A DNA stretch of 64,000 bases from Flaviflexus salsibiostraticola (GCF_003952265.1 NZ_CP034438.1:558001-622000), one strand, 5' to 3'; numbered from the stretch's first letter, positions 16,373 to 26,505 are shown. The notes: generated by a model from the letters alone, not told the origin. Made by a program: numbers and translations.

Positions 16373-19057
16373 TCAGTCCCTGCCGCCGCTCCGAGTCAGC
16401 GCCTTCTCGATCTCGACGACGAGGAAGACGGCGATGCCGACCCCGATCGGGACGAGCCAGCCGACCCAGCCCACGGACTGGGAGGAGAAAGCCGTCTGCA
16501 TGACGGGCAGGTGGACAAAGCCGATCTGGAGGAGGATCATGACGCCGATGCTCACCCACGAGAGCGGGTTCGTCGTGATGAGCTCCCGTCGGATCGACGA
16601 GGTCCTCGTGAATCGGCTGGCCAGCAGGTAGAAGATCTGCCCGACGACGAGCGTATTGACGGCAACGGTGCGCGCGTAGTCGACGCCCCACCCAGCCTCC
16701 ATCCCGAGGACGAAGACCGCGATCGTGCTGCCGCCGATGAGGAGGGAGACGTAGGCGATGCGGAGGACGCCGGAACGGGGCAGGATCGAGCCGCCCGGCT
16801 GTCGCGGGGGCCGCTTCATGATGTCGGCCTCGGCCGGTTCGAACGCGAGTGCGAGCGAGAGCGTCACGGCCGTGATCATGTTGACCCACAGCACCTGCAC
16901 GGGGGTCAGCGGGAGAGTCAGACCGAGGAGGACCGCGGTGAGGATGACGAGACCCTGGGCGCCGTTGGTCGGCAGCATGAAGATGATGGCCTTGCGCAGG
17001 TTGTCGTAGATGGTCCTGCCCATCTCAACCGCTGCCTCGATCGTGGCGAAGTTGTCGTCCGCGAGGACGATGTCGGCCGCGTCCTTTGTCGCCTCGGTTC
17101 CCTTGATGCCCATGGCGACGCCGACGTCGGCCTGCTTGAGTGCGGGCGCGTCGTTGACCCCGTCGCCCGTCATAGAGACGACCTCGCCGTTGGCCTGCAT
17201 CGCCCGCACAAGGCGGAGCTTATGTTCGGGGCTCGTGCGGGCGAAGATCTCGTGCTTACGCACGATCTCCCGCAGCTCCTCATCGTCGGCGGCCTCGAGC
17301 TCAGCGCCGGTGACGGCCCGCTGGTCCTGGCCGATCCCCATCGCGTGGCCGATCGCCGTTGCCGTGCCGGCGTGGTCGCCGGTGATCATCGCGACGCGGA
17401 TGCCGGCCTGCCGGCAGAGGCGGATCGCCTCGATCGCCTCGTCGCGGGGCGGGTCGATGATCGCATAGAGGCCGACGAAGGTGAGCTCCTCGACGTGGTC
17501 GTGGTCGAGGCCGTCCGTGTCGACCTGTCGGATCGCGGCCGCGAGCAGTCGCAGGCCCCGCGAGGAATACTCGTCGATCTTCTGCTCCCAGAACTCCCGG
17601 TCGAGGGGCTCCGACGAGTTTGGTGAGAATCCTTGGGTGGTCGACCGGTCGAGCAGTCGGTCCGGTGCACCTTTGACGTGGACCCAGCTCTGTCCCTCGT
17701 GGGAGTCGAGCGTCGCCATGTACTTGTAGGTCGAGTCGAAGGGCACCGAATCGATTCTCTCCTGAGGGTTATCGAAGTCCGCCTTCATCGCGAACGTCCG
17801 CAGCGCCCCGTCGGTCGGCTCACCCGACAGTGCCCAGGAGCCGTTCTGCTTCGACACGGTCGAGTCATTGGCGAGACCGGCGATCCGAACGAGAGTGCCC
17901 AGCCCCGCATGATCCTCGATCCGGACTGCGTCGCCGTCGAGGGTGATCGCGCCCTCCGGAGCGTAGCCGGTGCCTTCGACCTCATAGTCATGGTGTGCGG
18001 TGATGACTGCCTGGACCGTCATCTCATTCCTCGTCAGCGTCCCGGTTTTGTCCGTACAGATCGTTGTGACGGAGCCGAGCGTCTCCACGGACGTCATCCG
18101 CCGGGTGATCGCGTTCCTGCCCGCCATCTTCTGCACACCGAGCGCGAGAGTGATCGTCAGAACAGCCGGGAGCCCCTCCGGGATCGCGGCAACGGCGAAG
18201 CCGATCGAGGAGAGCACGAGCTCGCTCCACGAATAGTCGTAGAGGAGGCCGATGCCGAACATGGCGACAGCGAGGACGACGACAACGATCGCGAGCCCGC
18301 TGGAGAATTTCGTCATCTGCTTCGTCAGGGGTGTCTCGAGGGACTCGACCTCGGACAGCATCGTCGAGATCCTGCCGATCTCCGTATCCTCCGCGGTACC
18401 GACGACGATCCCCGCGCCGGCGCCGGCGACAACCGTCGTCCCGGAGAACGCCATGCTCGAACGGTCCCCCACCCCCGCATCGGCCTCGACCGGGTCGGTG
18501 GATTTGTCCACGGGCTCGGACTCACCTGTGAGGGCGGCCTCGTCGACCCGCAGGCTCGAGACCTCGGTCAGCCTGATGTCGGCGGGGACCCTGTCGCCCG
18601 CCGACAGCCACACGACATCACCGGGCACGACCTGTTCGGCGGGGATCTCAACCCATGTGCCATCCCGCCTGACATCCGCACTGAGGGAGAGCATCTTCCT
18701 GATCCCCTCGAGGGCGTCCTCGGCACGGCCCTCCTGGATGAAGCCGATGACTGCGTTGATGATGACGACCGCGAGGATGACGATCGTGTCGACCCAGTGT
18801 CCGAGGATGGCCGTGAAAGCGGCCGCGCCGATGAGGACCCAGATCATCGGATCATTGAACTGCCGAAGGAGCCGAGCGAACGCGGAGTCCTTACCCGGCG
18901 GCGCCAGCTCATTGAGGCCGACTGCCTCAAGCCGCTCGGCCGCCTCATCGCTGCTCAGACCTCCGGTGCCAACGCCGAGCCTCTCGGCCGCCTCGTCAAT
19001 CGTCTCTGCGTGCCACTGCGCCGCTGACTGCCCTGTTCTATCCATGGATGCTCTCAT
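16373..19057 (-). CDS. Cation-translocating P-type ATPase (P2 type, calcium/proton-pump-like)
   Basis: An 894-aa protein with the cation ATPase N-terminal domain, about ten TM helices, the TGES loop (ALTGESEPV), the phosphorylation site CTDKTGTLT, the nucleotide-binding KGAPDRLL and the hinge MTGDGVNDAPALKQADVGVAMG. It pumps cations across the cell membrane with ATP. TM segments resemble the calcium-type bacterial P2 ATPases, but the ion cannot be fixed from sequence alone. ATG 19057 has a GAGAGG site 6 nt upstream; ATG 19045 is the alternative. Confidence 0.9.
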   Translation of the reverse strand: MRASMDRTGQSAAQWHAETIDEAAERLGVGTGGLSSDEAAERLEAVGLNELAPPGKDSAFARLLRQFNDPMIWVLIGAAAFTAILGHWVDTIVILAVVIINAVIGFIQEGRAEDALEGIRKMLSLSADVRRDGTWVEIPAEQVVPGDVVWLSAGDRVPADIRLTEVSSLRVDEAALTGESEPVDKSTDPVEADAGVGDRSSMAFSGTTVVAGAGAGIVVGTAEDTEIGRISTMLSEVESLETPLTKQMTKFSSGLAIVVVVLAVAMFGIGLLYDYSWSELVLSSIGFAVAAIPEGLPAVLTITLALGVQKMAGRNAITRRMTSVETLGSVTTICTDKTGTLTRNEMTVQAVITAHHDYEVEGTGYAPEGAITLDGDAVRIEDHAGLGTLVRIAGLANDSTVSKQNGSWALSGEPTDGALRTFAMKADFDNPQERIDSVPFDSTYKYMATLDSHEGQSWVHVKGAPDRLLDRSTTQGFSPNSSEPLDREFWEQKIDEYSSRGLRLLAAAIRQVDTDGLDHDHVEELTFVGLYAIIDPPRDEAIEAIRLCRQAGIRVAMITGDHAGTATAIGHAMGIGQDQRAVTGAELEAADDEELREIVRKHEIFARTSPEHKLRLVRAMQANGEVVSMTGDGVNDAPALKQADVGVAMGIKGTEATKDAADIVLADDNFATIEAAVEMGRTIYDNLRKAIIFMLPTNGAQGLVILTAVLLGLTLPLTPVQVLWVNMITAVTLSLALAFEPAEADIMKRPPRQPGGSILPRSGVLRIAYVSLLIGGSTIAVFVLGMEAGWGVDYARTVAVNTLVVGQIFYLLASRFTRTSSIRRELITTNPLSWVSIGVMILLQIGFVHLPVMQTAFSSQSVGWVGWLVPIGVGIAVFLVVEIEKALTRSGGRD

Positions 19058-19246
19058 CTGCCCTCTCACTCGCGCCTTCACTGGCCTGCCTGCATTATCC
19101 CGCGGCGACCGTGGCTTACCGTGGCAGGGACCTGGATAGAGGCTGAAGCGTTTCGGGAGACGCACCATGGCTGGTCCGCGAGCGCGGGGGCTGGGTGCGA
19201 CAGCAGGTGCGAGGACCTTAGGAGTATTCCGCGGATCGTTGGACTG

Positions 19247-19795
19247 TCAGTCGGTGTGTCTCCTCAGCGACGCCACCGCGCGGTCGATCCGCCGGGGCAG
19301 GTCCGCTGTCGCTCCCTCCGGCAGGTCGGCGATCGGCCACCAGGCGACGTCCTCGCTCTCATCACTGACAGCGATCGGCGTCAGCGGGTCCGCGAGCGCG
19401 GTGAAGCCGATGTCCCAGTGGGTGCGGCAGGTGAAGCCGCCGTGCAGATCGTGCCGGTCGAGGTCGGCCACTCCCCCGATGAGGCGCAGTGTGTCGATGC
19501 CGCTCTCCTCGCGGGCCTCCCGCAGGGCGGCCGCCTCGAGGGACTGATCGGCGGGTTCGAGGTGGCCGCCGAACTGAACCCAGAACTGGCCCTTGCGGTG
19601 GTGGGTGAGGAGGATCTGGTCAAGGTCCGGTGACAGGACGAAGCAGCTTGCCGTGATGTGATGGTCGGCGAGACCCTTCCACAGCATCGCCTCGCCGCGG
19701 CCTGCGACGGCGTCGGTGTAGGCGTCGCGCAGCTGCCGCTGGTGGGTGTCGGCGGGATGGAATGACTGCAGGTGTGTGAGGACGGATGCGTGCAC
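19247..19795 (-). CDS. NUDIX hydrolase
   Basis: A 182-aa protein. The Nudix box lies at about residues 77-99 (GGHLEP through REAREESGID) with all Glu ligands present. Members hydrolyse nucleoside diphosphates linked to another group; the substrate is unknown. The best start is GTG 19795; no strong ribosome site is seen, and a TACACT box is very close upstream, so a leaderless message is possible. Confidence 0.85.
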   Translation of the reverse strand: MHASVLTHLQSFHPADTHQRQLRDAYTDAVAGRGEAMLWKGLADHHITASCFVLSPDLDQILLTHHRKGQFWVQFGGHLEPADQSLEAAALREAREESGIDTLRLIGGVADLDRHDLHGGFTCRTHWDIGFTALADPLTPIAVSDESEDVAWWPIADLPEGATADLPRRIDRAVASLRRHTD

Positions 19796-19919
19796 CGGCT
19801 CAGTGTAACTCTGCGTCCAACTGCGCTGTGCGCTCGTGGCAGTGTGGGGACAGGTCGGGGGCGCGGGTCCGCGGGGAGCAGGCCGCACCCTCACGGCGGA
19901 TCGCCGCGGACTGGGGCAC

Positions 19920-20552
19920 TCAGTGCATGGGTGGCGGCTGATGCTCCCGGCTGACCGGTTGCCGGAGGAGGGTGCGAAGCCTCTCCGGGGCGGTGCGGTC
20001 CGGATCGCTGAGGTAGATCTCGTGGTGGCGGCCGCGGAGGGTGAGGCCCTCCGCGGGGAGGAACTCCCTGTGCATTCTCTCCAGGATGGGCCCCTCCTCG
20101 TTGTAAGGGCCGATGTGGAGGGTCTGGACGCACAGGCCCTCGTCGAGTATCTCCCACCTGACACGGTCAAGGGCGGCCGGGGCGTCCTTCTTGGCTCGCA
20201 CGTGGTCGCGTGCCTCCTGGGCGTCCTGCTCGGTGACCCAGTCCGGCTGGGCGATCATGAGGGTCCACTGCCAGGCGTTTCTGTCGAGCCGGTCGGTGAA
20301 AACGGAGTAGTCATCAGCCCACCACAGGGCCTCGAGTGGGCCAACGACGAAGTCCTCGCCGCGAGCTTTACAGGCGAACTTCACCGTGTACGCCGTCGGG
20401 TACAGCGCCCCGACGCCATCGCGGAACTCCGTCGAGGTTGTGGGGTCCCCCGCGCCGTCGACCATGAGGTAGGCAGTGGCTGGGACCTCGAGGATCCGGA
20501 ACTGGCCGGCCTTGGCTCGATAGTGGTCAAGCTTCTTCATGTCTGCTTTCAC
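19920..20552 (-). CDS. GyrI-like domain protein (SbmC/GyrI small-molecule binding)
   Basis: A 210-aa protein with the C-terminal GyrI-like pattern: the first repeat around VPATAYLMVDGAGDP and the second with CVQTLHIGPYNEEGPILERMHREF, followed by RHHEIYLSDPDRTAPERLRTLLR. These domains bind small molecules and some protect DNA gyrase. I chose GTG 20552 because AAGGAG lies just upstream; ATG 20540 is the alternative. Separately transcribed from the NUDIX gene, 124 nt away. Confidence 0.85.
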   Translation of the reverse strand: MKADMKKLDHYRAKAGQFRILEVPATAYLMVDGAGDPTTSTEFRDGVGALYPTAYTVKFACKARGEDFVVGPLEALWWADDYSVFTDRLDRNAWQWTLMIAQPDWVTEQDAQEARDHVRAKKDAPAALDRVRWEILDEGLCVQTLHIGPYNEEGPILERMHREFLPAEGLTLRGRHHEIYLSDPDRTAPERLRTLLRQPVSREHQPPPMH

Positions 20553-20816
20553 AGCCGCTCCTTCCCTGCTGGTGCATTCAGCGTAGGCCTGCTTCAGTGC
20601 TGCGTACAGATCGTTCGCAGCCGACGCAAGGATGCGAGGACCTGGCATTGGCGTGGCCGGTGGGTGCCCTGCCACTGGGGGTCGATACGCAGCCGTGAGG
20701 GAGCCTCGCGCCCCTCGACGTGCGACCGAGGTCACGTCGTTGCATACTGGGGGCCCTACGGGCACCGCCCGGGACGCGGGACATCCCGCGCTCGTCGACA
20801 GCGAAAGCGGAGCACA

Positions 20817-22172
20817 ATGACTGAGCATAGGTCGCGTTTGAAGAAGGGCATGGGAGGCTTCCTCCTCTTCGCCTTCATCCTGGGAGACGTTCTCGGTGCG
20901 GGCGTGTACGCCCTCTCGGGCAGGCTGGCAGGCGAGGCCGGGGGCATGACGTGGGCCCCGATCATCGTCGCCCTCCTCATGGCACTCTTGACGGCAGGCT
21001 CCTATGCCGAGCTGGTCACGAAGTATCCTCGAGCTGGCGGAGCCGCCGTCTTCGCTCAGCGGGCCTACAAGAGCCCCGTCGTCGCCTTCCTCGTCGGCTA
21101 CTGCATGCTGAGCGCCGGCATCGTCTCCGTTGGTGCTCTGGCGATCGCGTTCACGGGCGACTACCTGTCGGCGATCATGCCGGTTGCTGTGCCGATCGCG
21201 GCGCCGATCTTCCTCGCCATCCTCGCGCTCATCAACCTGCGCGGCATCAGAGAGTCCGTCCGCACGAACCTTGTCATGACGATCATCGAGACCTCCGGTC
21301 TCGTCCTCGTCCTCGTCGTGGTGGCGATGGCGATGGGCGATGGCATGGGAGACACCTCCCGGCTCATGGAGACTCCCGACGGCGTCGGCACCGCGGGTGC
21401 CGTGCTCGGCGCGGCCCTGCTCGCGTTCTACAGCTTCGTCGGCTTCGAGACCTCCGCCAACGTTGCCGAGGAGGTCAAGGATGTCACGCGCGTCTACCCC
21501 CGAGCACTCTTCGGGGCGCTCTTCGTGGCCGGCACGGTCTACGTCCTCATCGCCCTCGCGTCCTCGATCATGCTTCCTCCGGACAAGCTGGCCGAGTCCA
21601 CCGGCCCTCTTCTCGACGTCGTCGGCGCGACCGGTGTCGCGATCCCGAGTTGGCTGTTCAGCACGATCGCTCTCGTCGCGATCGCCAACACGGCTCTCAT
21701 GACGTCGATCATGAGCTCACGGCTGGTCTACGGCATGGCGGACCAGGGGATCCTCCCGAGGATCTTCACCGCCGTCCTGCCGAACCGTCGCACCCCCTGG
21801 GTCGCGATCGTCGTCACCGCCGCGCTGTCCGCTGTGCTCGCACTCGCGGGCGAACTCCAGCTGCTGGCCGAGGCGGTCGTGCTCTTCCTCCTCTTCGTCT
21901 TCATCTCGACGAACCTCGCTGTCCTCGTTCTCAAGAAGGACCGCGTGGCCCACAGGCACTTCAGCATTCCGTCCTTCGTGCCCGTGCTCGCCCTCGGCAG
22001 CTGCGCAGTCCTCCTCACCCAGCAGGCCGCCGAGGTCTGGCTGCTCGCGGGCGGACTCCTCGTCGTCGGCGTCGTCATCTATTTTGTCGCGCAGAAGGTC
22101 GACACGAAGGATCCGAACGAGGACCTGACGTATGCGGACGTCGAGGATGAGGATCCGGTCCTCCCGAACTGA
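20817..22172 (+). CDS. APC-family amino acid permease
   Basis: A 451-aa protein with about 12 TM helices and the APC start (GGFLLFAFILGDVLGAGVYALSG, with the unwound GAG motif in TM1) and the FETSANVAEEV motif of TM6. It imports amino acids or related amines by proton symport in the cell membrane. ATG 20817 has GGAG 6 nt upstream. The same frame is open far upstream, but that stretch is antisense to the GyrI-like gene. The short acidic C-terminal tail is cytosolic. Confidence 0.9.
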   Translation: MTEHRSRLKKGMGGFLLFAFILGDVLGAGVYALSGRLAGEAGGMTWAPIIVALLMALLTAGSYAELVTKYPRAGGAAVFAQRAYKSPVVAFLVGYCMLSAGIVSVGALAIAFTGDYLSAIMPVAVPIAAPIFLAILALINLRGIRESVRTNLVMTIIETSGLVLVLVVVAMAMGDGMGDTSRLMETPDGVGTAGAVLGAALLAFYSFVGFETSANVAEEVKDVTRVYPRALFGALFVAGTVYVLIALASSIMLPPDKLAESTGPLLDVVGATGVAIPSWLFSTIALVAIANTALMTSIMSSRLVYGMADQGILPRIFTAVLPNRRTPWVAIVVTAALSAVLALAGELQLLAEAVVLFLLFVFISTNLAVLVLKKDRVAHRHFSIPSFVPVLALGSCAVLLTQQAAEVWLLAGGLLVVGVVIYFVAQKVDTKDPNEDLTYADVEDEDPVLPN

Positions 22173-22840
22173 ACCACTCTCTGGTGAGGTGAACCCCCAG
22201 TCGGGAGAAGTGAGTCCCAGCGGCACCTGAAGGAAATGCACGACGCATCTGACGTCCTCGCGGATCTCGCGGCTGACGGATGGGCCCGTCGAACCGCTGC
22301 GCCGTTAAGGAGCAACGATGCCCTCTCGCCGCGGCGCGCTGAGGCACGTTCTGCATGCTCGAGGCTCCGGCATGCGCCAACGACACCGTAATCGTGCGGC
22401 ACCGACCTGCCTCGGCTCGCGCGTGGCCAGCGGACAGACTCTGTGATGAGAAGGAAGCAGGATCGACGTCAAATTCCGAATCGATCAGGGCTTCATAGAT
22501 GCGCGTCGCCAGGGCAGACTGGTGGCACGCGCACGTCGACTGCTCGCACCAGGGTGGAATTCGGGTTGTCGCAATGGCACGCGCGCCATCGACACTGGGG
22601 AAGTCCTGCAGGAGTATCGCAGCGCCACGCGATCGAACCGAATCGTAGGTCACGGCACAATCCGTTGGGGGCAGGCATGGAAACCATGCATCACATGAGG
22701 GCACACGTCCATGCCACAGCAATCGTCCTCTCCGCTCCTGACACTGCGAAGATTCACCGCACGCGAAGGCTCATCCCCAAGTCACGTGGACTGCTGGCCG
22801 ATGGGTCCTTCCTCGATACCACCGCATGTGGGAGCAGACT
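22173..22840. other. 668-bp stretch without a recognisable gene
   Basis: Several short open frames exist on both strands but none has a convincing start, ribosome site or family resemblance. I see no transposase or RNA gene. It may hold a decayed gene or the promoter of lhgO. Confidence 0.5.
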
Positions 22841-24034
22841 ATGAACCGTCAGTTCGACGCTGTCGTGATCGGCGGCGGCCTCGTAGGCCTTGCCACAGCC
22901 CTCAGCCTGCTCGATCGCAGCCCGGGCCTACGGCTCGTGGTCCTGGAGGCAGAGCCGCAGGTGGCGCTCCACCAATCCAGCCACAACTCGGGCGTCGTGC
23001 ATGCCGGCATCTACTACGAGCCCGGCTCCCTCAAAGCGAGGCTCTGCACCAGGGGCAAACACCTGCTCGAGGAATTCTGTGCCAGACACGACATACCTCT
23101 CATCGCCAACGGAAAGCTCGTTGTCGCCACCAAAGAGGACGAGCTTGGGCGATTGGCGGACCTATGGACGCGAGCGAATGCCAATCACGTGCCGGGGCTG
23201 CGCCGGGTGGGAACGAGCGAGATGAGGGAGATCGAACCTCTTGTGGACGGAGTCGCGGGATTCCATTCACCCCACACGAGCGTCGTCGATTTCCGGATGG
23301 TGAACGAGGCACTCGCGCGAGACGTCGAGGAACGCGGCGGGCAGATCCGGACGTCATTTCCCGTATCTCAGATCCAGGACAGGACCGATCATGTCGAGAT
23401 CACGTCCGCCAGCGGAGAGACGCTGACGGCACGATCCGTCGTCGTCTGTGCAGGGCTTGAATCCGACCGGCTTGCGGGCCCCGCCGCAGAAGGGCTGCGG
23501 ATCGTGCCGTTCAGGGGCGGCTGGTTCACTGTTGATCCCGACGTTTCCGAGCAGATCAACGGGAGCATCTATCCCGTCCCCGATCCAACGCTCCCGTTCC
23601 TCGGCGTGCATGTCACCCGTCGGATCGATGGCAGCGTCTGGGCAGGACCGAACGCCTTCCTGGCGCTCAGCCGCCGCGACTACCGGCACTGGGCGTTCAG
23701 GGGGCGCGACGCAGCGTCAGCGCTCGGATTCGTTGGACTGTGGCGATTCGCTCTCGGTAACCTGCCGACGGCGTGGACCGAGTTCACTCACGACGTTTCG
23801 CGTCGCGCTTACGCGCGCGCTCTGCGCGACTACGTCCCGACGATCACCACGCAGCATCTCACTCGAGGGCCAATGGGAATACGTGCCCAAGCCATGTCGA
23901 AGCAGGGGAAGCTGATCGACGACTTCGTCATCCGCTCACGCGGTCGCGTGCTGTATGTCCTCAACGCGCCCTCCCCCGCAGCGACGTCGTCGCTCGCCAT
24001 CGGCGACTACATCGCCGACCATCTTGACCGATGA
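22841..24034 (+). CDS. lhgO: L-2-hydroxyglutarate oxidase
   Basis: A 397-aa FAD protein of the DAO family: dinucleotide motif VVIGGGLVGLATAL at the N-terminus, the LhgO segment HQSSHNSGVVHAGIYYEPGS with the conserved His/Ser, KLVVAT, and the C-terminal GIRAQAM and NAPSPAATSSLAIG. It oxidises L-2-hydroxyglutarate to 2-oxoglutarate, passing electrons to the quinone pool or oxygen. ATG 22841 has GGGAG 7 nt upstream; an in-frame ATG 15 nt earlier lacks a site. Confidence 0.92.
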   Translation: MNRQFDAVVIGGGLVGLATALSLLDRSPGLRLVVLEAEPQVALHQSSHNSGVVHAGIYYEPGSLKARLCTRGKHLLEEFCARHDIPLIANGKLVVATKEDELGRLADLWTRANANHVPGLRRVGTSEMREIEPLVDGVAGFHSPHTSVVDFRMVNEALARDVEERGGQIRTSFPVSQIQDRTDHVEITSASGETLTARSVVVCAGLESDRLAGPAAEGLRIVPFRGGWFTVDPDVSEQINGSIYPVPDPTLPFLGVHVTRRIDGSVWAGPNAFLALSRRDYRHWAFRGRDAASALGFVGLWRFALGNLPTAWTEFTHDVSRRAYARALRDYVPTITTQHLTRGPMGIRAQAMSKQGKLIDDFVIRSRGRVLYVLNAPSPAATSSLAIGDYIADHLDR

Positions 24035-24305
24035 CATTCCCCTGAGCCGGCCGGGGTGTGGCCGGTATCAGCGCCCGCGCTGTCGACTGGGGCGGCCCCG
24101 GTCCACCAGCCTCAGTGGACTCCTGAACGGCGCGCCCGGTCACGCCGCCGATTCGGCGGGAATCCTTCCACACGAACCGCATCACCACAGCAGGTCCTGG
24201 CGACCAGACCGATGAGCCGAAGTGCGCCGCCGCCTTGGCGCCCTGGGGCGAATTGCCTCGGCCGTCGATCATGCGATCGAGGCAGGCATCCCCGGGCTCT
24301 CAATG

Positions 24306-24788
24306 TCAGATTCGAGGTTCCCGGCCGTATCTCCTGTCGACTTTATGCTCCTGCACTCTGCGCTGACCGGGGAGGAAGGACAGGGCAACCATCGCGACGC
24401 CCAGGCCCAGGTGCAGCCAGTCGTCCGCATCGTTGAGCGGGACGAAGTTCGCGGTCGACTCCTTGTCGATGAGAAGGCCGTAGAGCCACAGTCCGAGGTA
24501 GACGACACCGCCGATGAGGAGGTAGCCCCGCGCGCTTCCCGCCGTGCGAGCCAGCGCCAGGCCTGCGACGCCATAGAGGAGATGGACAATGTTGTGGAGG
24601 ATCGAGACCTGGAAGATCCCGAGCAGCATAGCCTCCGATTCGTGGCCCGCGAATTCCATCGAGCCCACATCGCTCGTGATCCCGGGGATGAAGCCGGCGA
24701 TGCCGACGAGAAGGAAGACGGCGCCGAAAAGCAGGGCTGCAAGCTGGACCGGCGTTCTGCGTGATTCTGAATAGGTGCGATCAGTCAT
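24306..24788 (-). CDS. DUF4383 domain-containing membrane protein
   Basis: A 160-aa protein with four TM helices (about residues 15-35, 60-80, 85-105 and 120-140). The motif SILHNIVHLLYGVAGL and the WLHLGLGV segment are typical of DUF4383. Function is unknown; it is common in actinobacterial chromosomes. ATG 24788 has a GGAGG 6 nt upstream, and a strong promoter with a 100-nt leader precedes it. Confidence 0.85.
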   Translation of the reverse strand: MTDRTYSESRRTPVQLAALLFGAVFLLVGIAGFIPGITSDVGSMEFAGHESEAMLLGIFQVSILHNIVHLLYGVAGLALARTAGSARGYLLIGGVVYLGLWLYGLLIDKESTANFVPLNDADDWLHLGLGVAMVALSFLPGQRRVQEHKVDRRYGREPRI

Positions 24789-24895
24789 GATGACCTCCGA
24801 TACCGAAACCTCGCACGCGCGGCGACGGGAAGCAGTTCGATGACCAGTCGACGGCTGCGTGTGCCCGTGTCCAAATCGGACATTCAGTGCACGCG

Positions 24896-24924
24896 ACCAT
24901 AGACCACCCATAGATGCTTGACAA
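24896..24924 (-). promoter_or_regulatory. Sigma-70-type promoter of the DUF4383 gene
   Basis: Minus strand TTGTCA (24919-24924), 17-bp spacer, TATGGT (24896-24901). The predicted start near 24889 gives a leader of about 100 nt. Confidence 0.6.
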
Positions 24925-25087
24925 GACCACAGAAGGTATCGGGTAGTCACCGTTCGATCACGCGGATTGGTCTGCTCGTCGGCGACGTGTCGTCCTCAGC
25001 CTCGGCCGGTCCGGAGACGACTCCCCCTTCCTAGTCTGCTTCGGGGCATTGGCGCGGGCGAATATCCCCCATCTTCCAGGCCGGTGA

Positions 25088-25627
25088 TCAGTCGGCAGGG
25101 TAGGTGACCCGCTGGTCGTCGACCTTGGCTCCCGTTGTCAACGTCGCCTCGGGCGTCGAGCCATTCGGCATGAGGTGGAAAATTGGGACGTTACGGGCGA
25201 GGAGGAAGTCGGCGATGATCCGCCGATGGCATCGCCACCAGACTGCCTCTGAACACATGATCGCAGGGGTGCGGTCCGGGGCGAGGAGCCCGATGAGGCG
25301 GTCGAGCCCGGCCCTGAACTCGTCGCTCTGGGCATAATCGGCGTACCGATGGAAGCTCTTGTTCTCCCAGAAGTCGTTAAGAGCCGGGTCAATGCTCCTG
25401 TCCGCCTTGCGCAGACCCCCGAGCGCCTCCTCCCTCACGTAGTCGATCCCCAAATCAGTCAGGCTCGGCCCGAGGTTCTCCTCGTTGAAATGCGGAAAGC
25501 GACGCGATCCCGGCAGCGTCCGCACGTCAACGACCTGGGTTACCCCTGCCGTCGTGAGCAGATCGATGAACTCCTCGATCGAATGGGTCGAGTGCCCCAC
25601 GGTCAGGACTCTCGATTCACCGGCCAT
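25088..25627 (-). CDS. DUF488 domain-containing protein
   Basis: A 179-aa protein with the DUF488 motifs: TVGHSTHSIEEF at the N-terminus, VVDVRTLPGSRRFPHFN, and the C-terminal MCSEAVWWRCHRRIIAD, where Cys, Trp and Arg-His form the conserved patch. Function is unknown; the fold resembles nucleotide or nucleic-acid processing enzymes. It appears monocistronic, 114 nt from the next gene on the same strand. Confidence 0.88.
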   Translation of the reverse strand: MAGESRVLTVGHSTHSIEEFIDLLTTAGVTQVVDVRTLPGSRRFPHFNEENLGPSLTDLGIDYVREEALGGLRKADRSIDPALNDFWENKSFHRYADYAQSDEFRAGLDRLIGLLAPDRTPAIMCSEAVWWRCHRRIIADFLLARNVPIFHLMPNGSTPEATLTTGAKVDDQRVTYPAD

Positions 25628-25740
25628 CTCTTCCTCCTCGACTCGTTCGTCCGCACACCCTACGACGGCTGAGCGTTACACGCGCGTCGACCCTGGCGCG
25701 GTCAATTCCGCCGGCAGTGAGGACCCGCGCGCCCACGCTG

Positions 25741-26034
25741 TCAGGAGTCCTCGCCCAGCATCGCAAACAGTGCCTTCCGGTGGGCGCGGTAAGCGCGGTC
25801 GCCCTGTGCCGTCATGAGGTAGGTCGTGACAGACCCGGGGCCGCGGCCGCGCTTCTTGGCCTTGACGTAGCCTGCGGACACCAGCGTCGACATCTGCTTC
25901 GACAGGTCTGAGTCCGTGAGGTCGAGCCGATCTTTGAGGAATTGGAAGGTGGCGAACTCCGTGTTCGCCAGAATCGCCATCGCCATGAGCCGCTTCGGAG
26001 CATGGATAACCGGATCGAGCTCGGGCAGGCTCAC
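25741..26034 (-). CDS. Winged helix-turn-helix transcriptional regulator
   Basis: A 97-aa protein beginning at GTG 26034, matching the small winged-helix regulators of the HTH_27/MarR-like type: helix pair FQFLKDRLDLTDSDLSKQMSTLVSAGYV followed by the wing KAKKRGRGPGSVTTYLMT. The start overlaps the stop of the membrane-protein gene (GTGA), and GGGAG lies 8 nt upstream. Pairs of a small membrane protein and this regulator often control their own operon; an inverted repeat at the promoter fits this. Confidence 0.85.
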   Translation of the reverse strand: MSLPELDPVIHAPKRLMAMAILANTEFATFQFLKDRLDLTDSDLSKQMSTLVSAGYVKAKKRGRGPGSVTTYLMTAQGDRAYRAHRKALFAMLGEDS

Positions 26035-26498
26035 TGGAGTCGCTCCCGCACCGCGCTCGCGGCACGCTCGTAGCGGTGCGCGTAGAGCATGTACCCAGCC
26101 GTCACGAGCACAAAAGCCGTGGCGGACGCGACGGCAAGTCCTGCCGCCCACCACGCGAGCACCACCAGGGCCGCGACAACGAGGACGCCGGCCGCGTAGA
26201 GCCGATACTCGCGGCGGATCTCAGGCGGCGGGTTTCCCCGGCCGGGCATCGGAAGCGCACCGAACCGCCTCATATACCACCCCAGGAAGAACCCGATCAG
26301 AGCCGACAGCCCGAGCATGCTGAGGATGAACAGCGCGGTGCTCACATTCCACAGCGCGAATGCTGCAACGTAGACGGCGGACCATGCACCGAACGCCGGC
26401 GCCAGCCATGCGGACGACGTCGGCTGGTCGATGTAGGGCGCTGCCTCACTGCGCTCGAGCGCCCGAATCTGCTCTGCCCAATCCTCAGTACTTTCCAT
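26031..26498 (-). CDS. Four-TM membrane protein co-transcribed with the wHTH regulator
   Basis: A 155-aa protein with TM helices at about residues 34-52, 55-75, 100-118 and 122-140, and soluble ends. It has no family I can name beyond regulator-linked membrane proteins. The ATG at 26498 is 7 nt from the -10 box of a good promoter, so the message is probably leaderless. Confidence 0.75.
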   Translation of the reverse strand: MESTEDWAEQIRALERSEAAPYIDQPTSSAWLAPAFGAWSAVYVAAFALWNVSTALFILSMLGLSALIGFFLGWYMRRFGALPMPGRGNPPPEIRREYRLYAAGVLVVAALVVLAWWAAGLAVASATAFVLVTAGYMLYAHRYERAASAVRERLQ

Positions 26499-26505
26499 AA
26501 CGTGA

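Noticed and set aside
17633..19027. Long plus-strand open frame opposite the P-type ATPase
   Set aside because: Low-complexity Arg/Asp/Gly-rich translation, no start signals, and the ATPase on the other strand is fully motif-supported.
19836..20816. Upstream extension of the APC permease frame
   Set aside because: Antisense to the GyrI-like gene; the permease proper starts at ATG 20817 with a ribosome site.
22075..22844. Possible genes between the permease and lhgO
   Set aside because: Short frames on both strands have mixed composition and no recognisable domain or start.
24035..24305. Small frames between lhgO and the DUF4383 gene
   Set aside because: No start signals or motifs; 271 bp of probable non-coding DNA at convergent gene ends.
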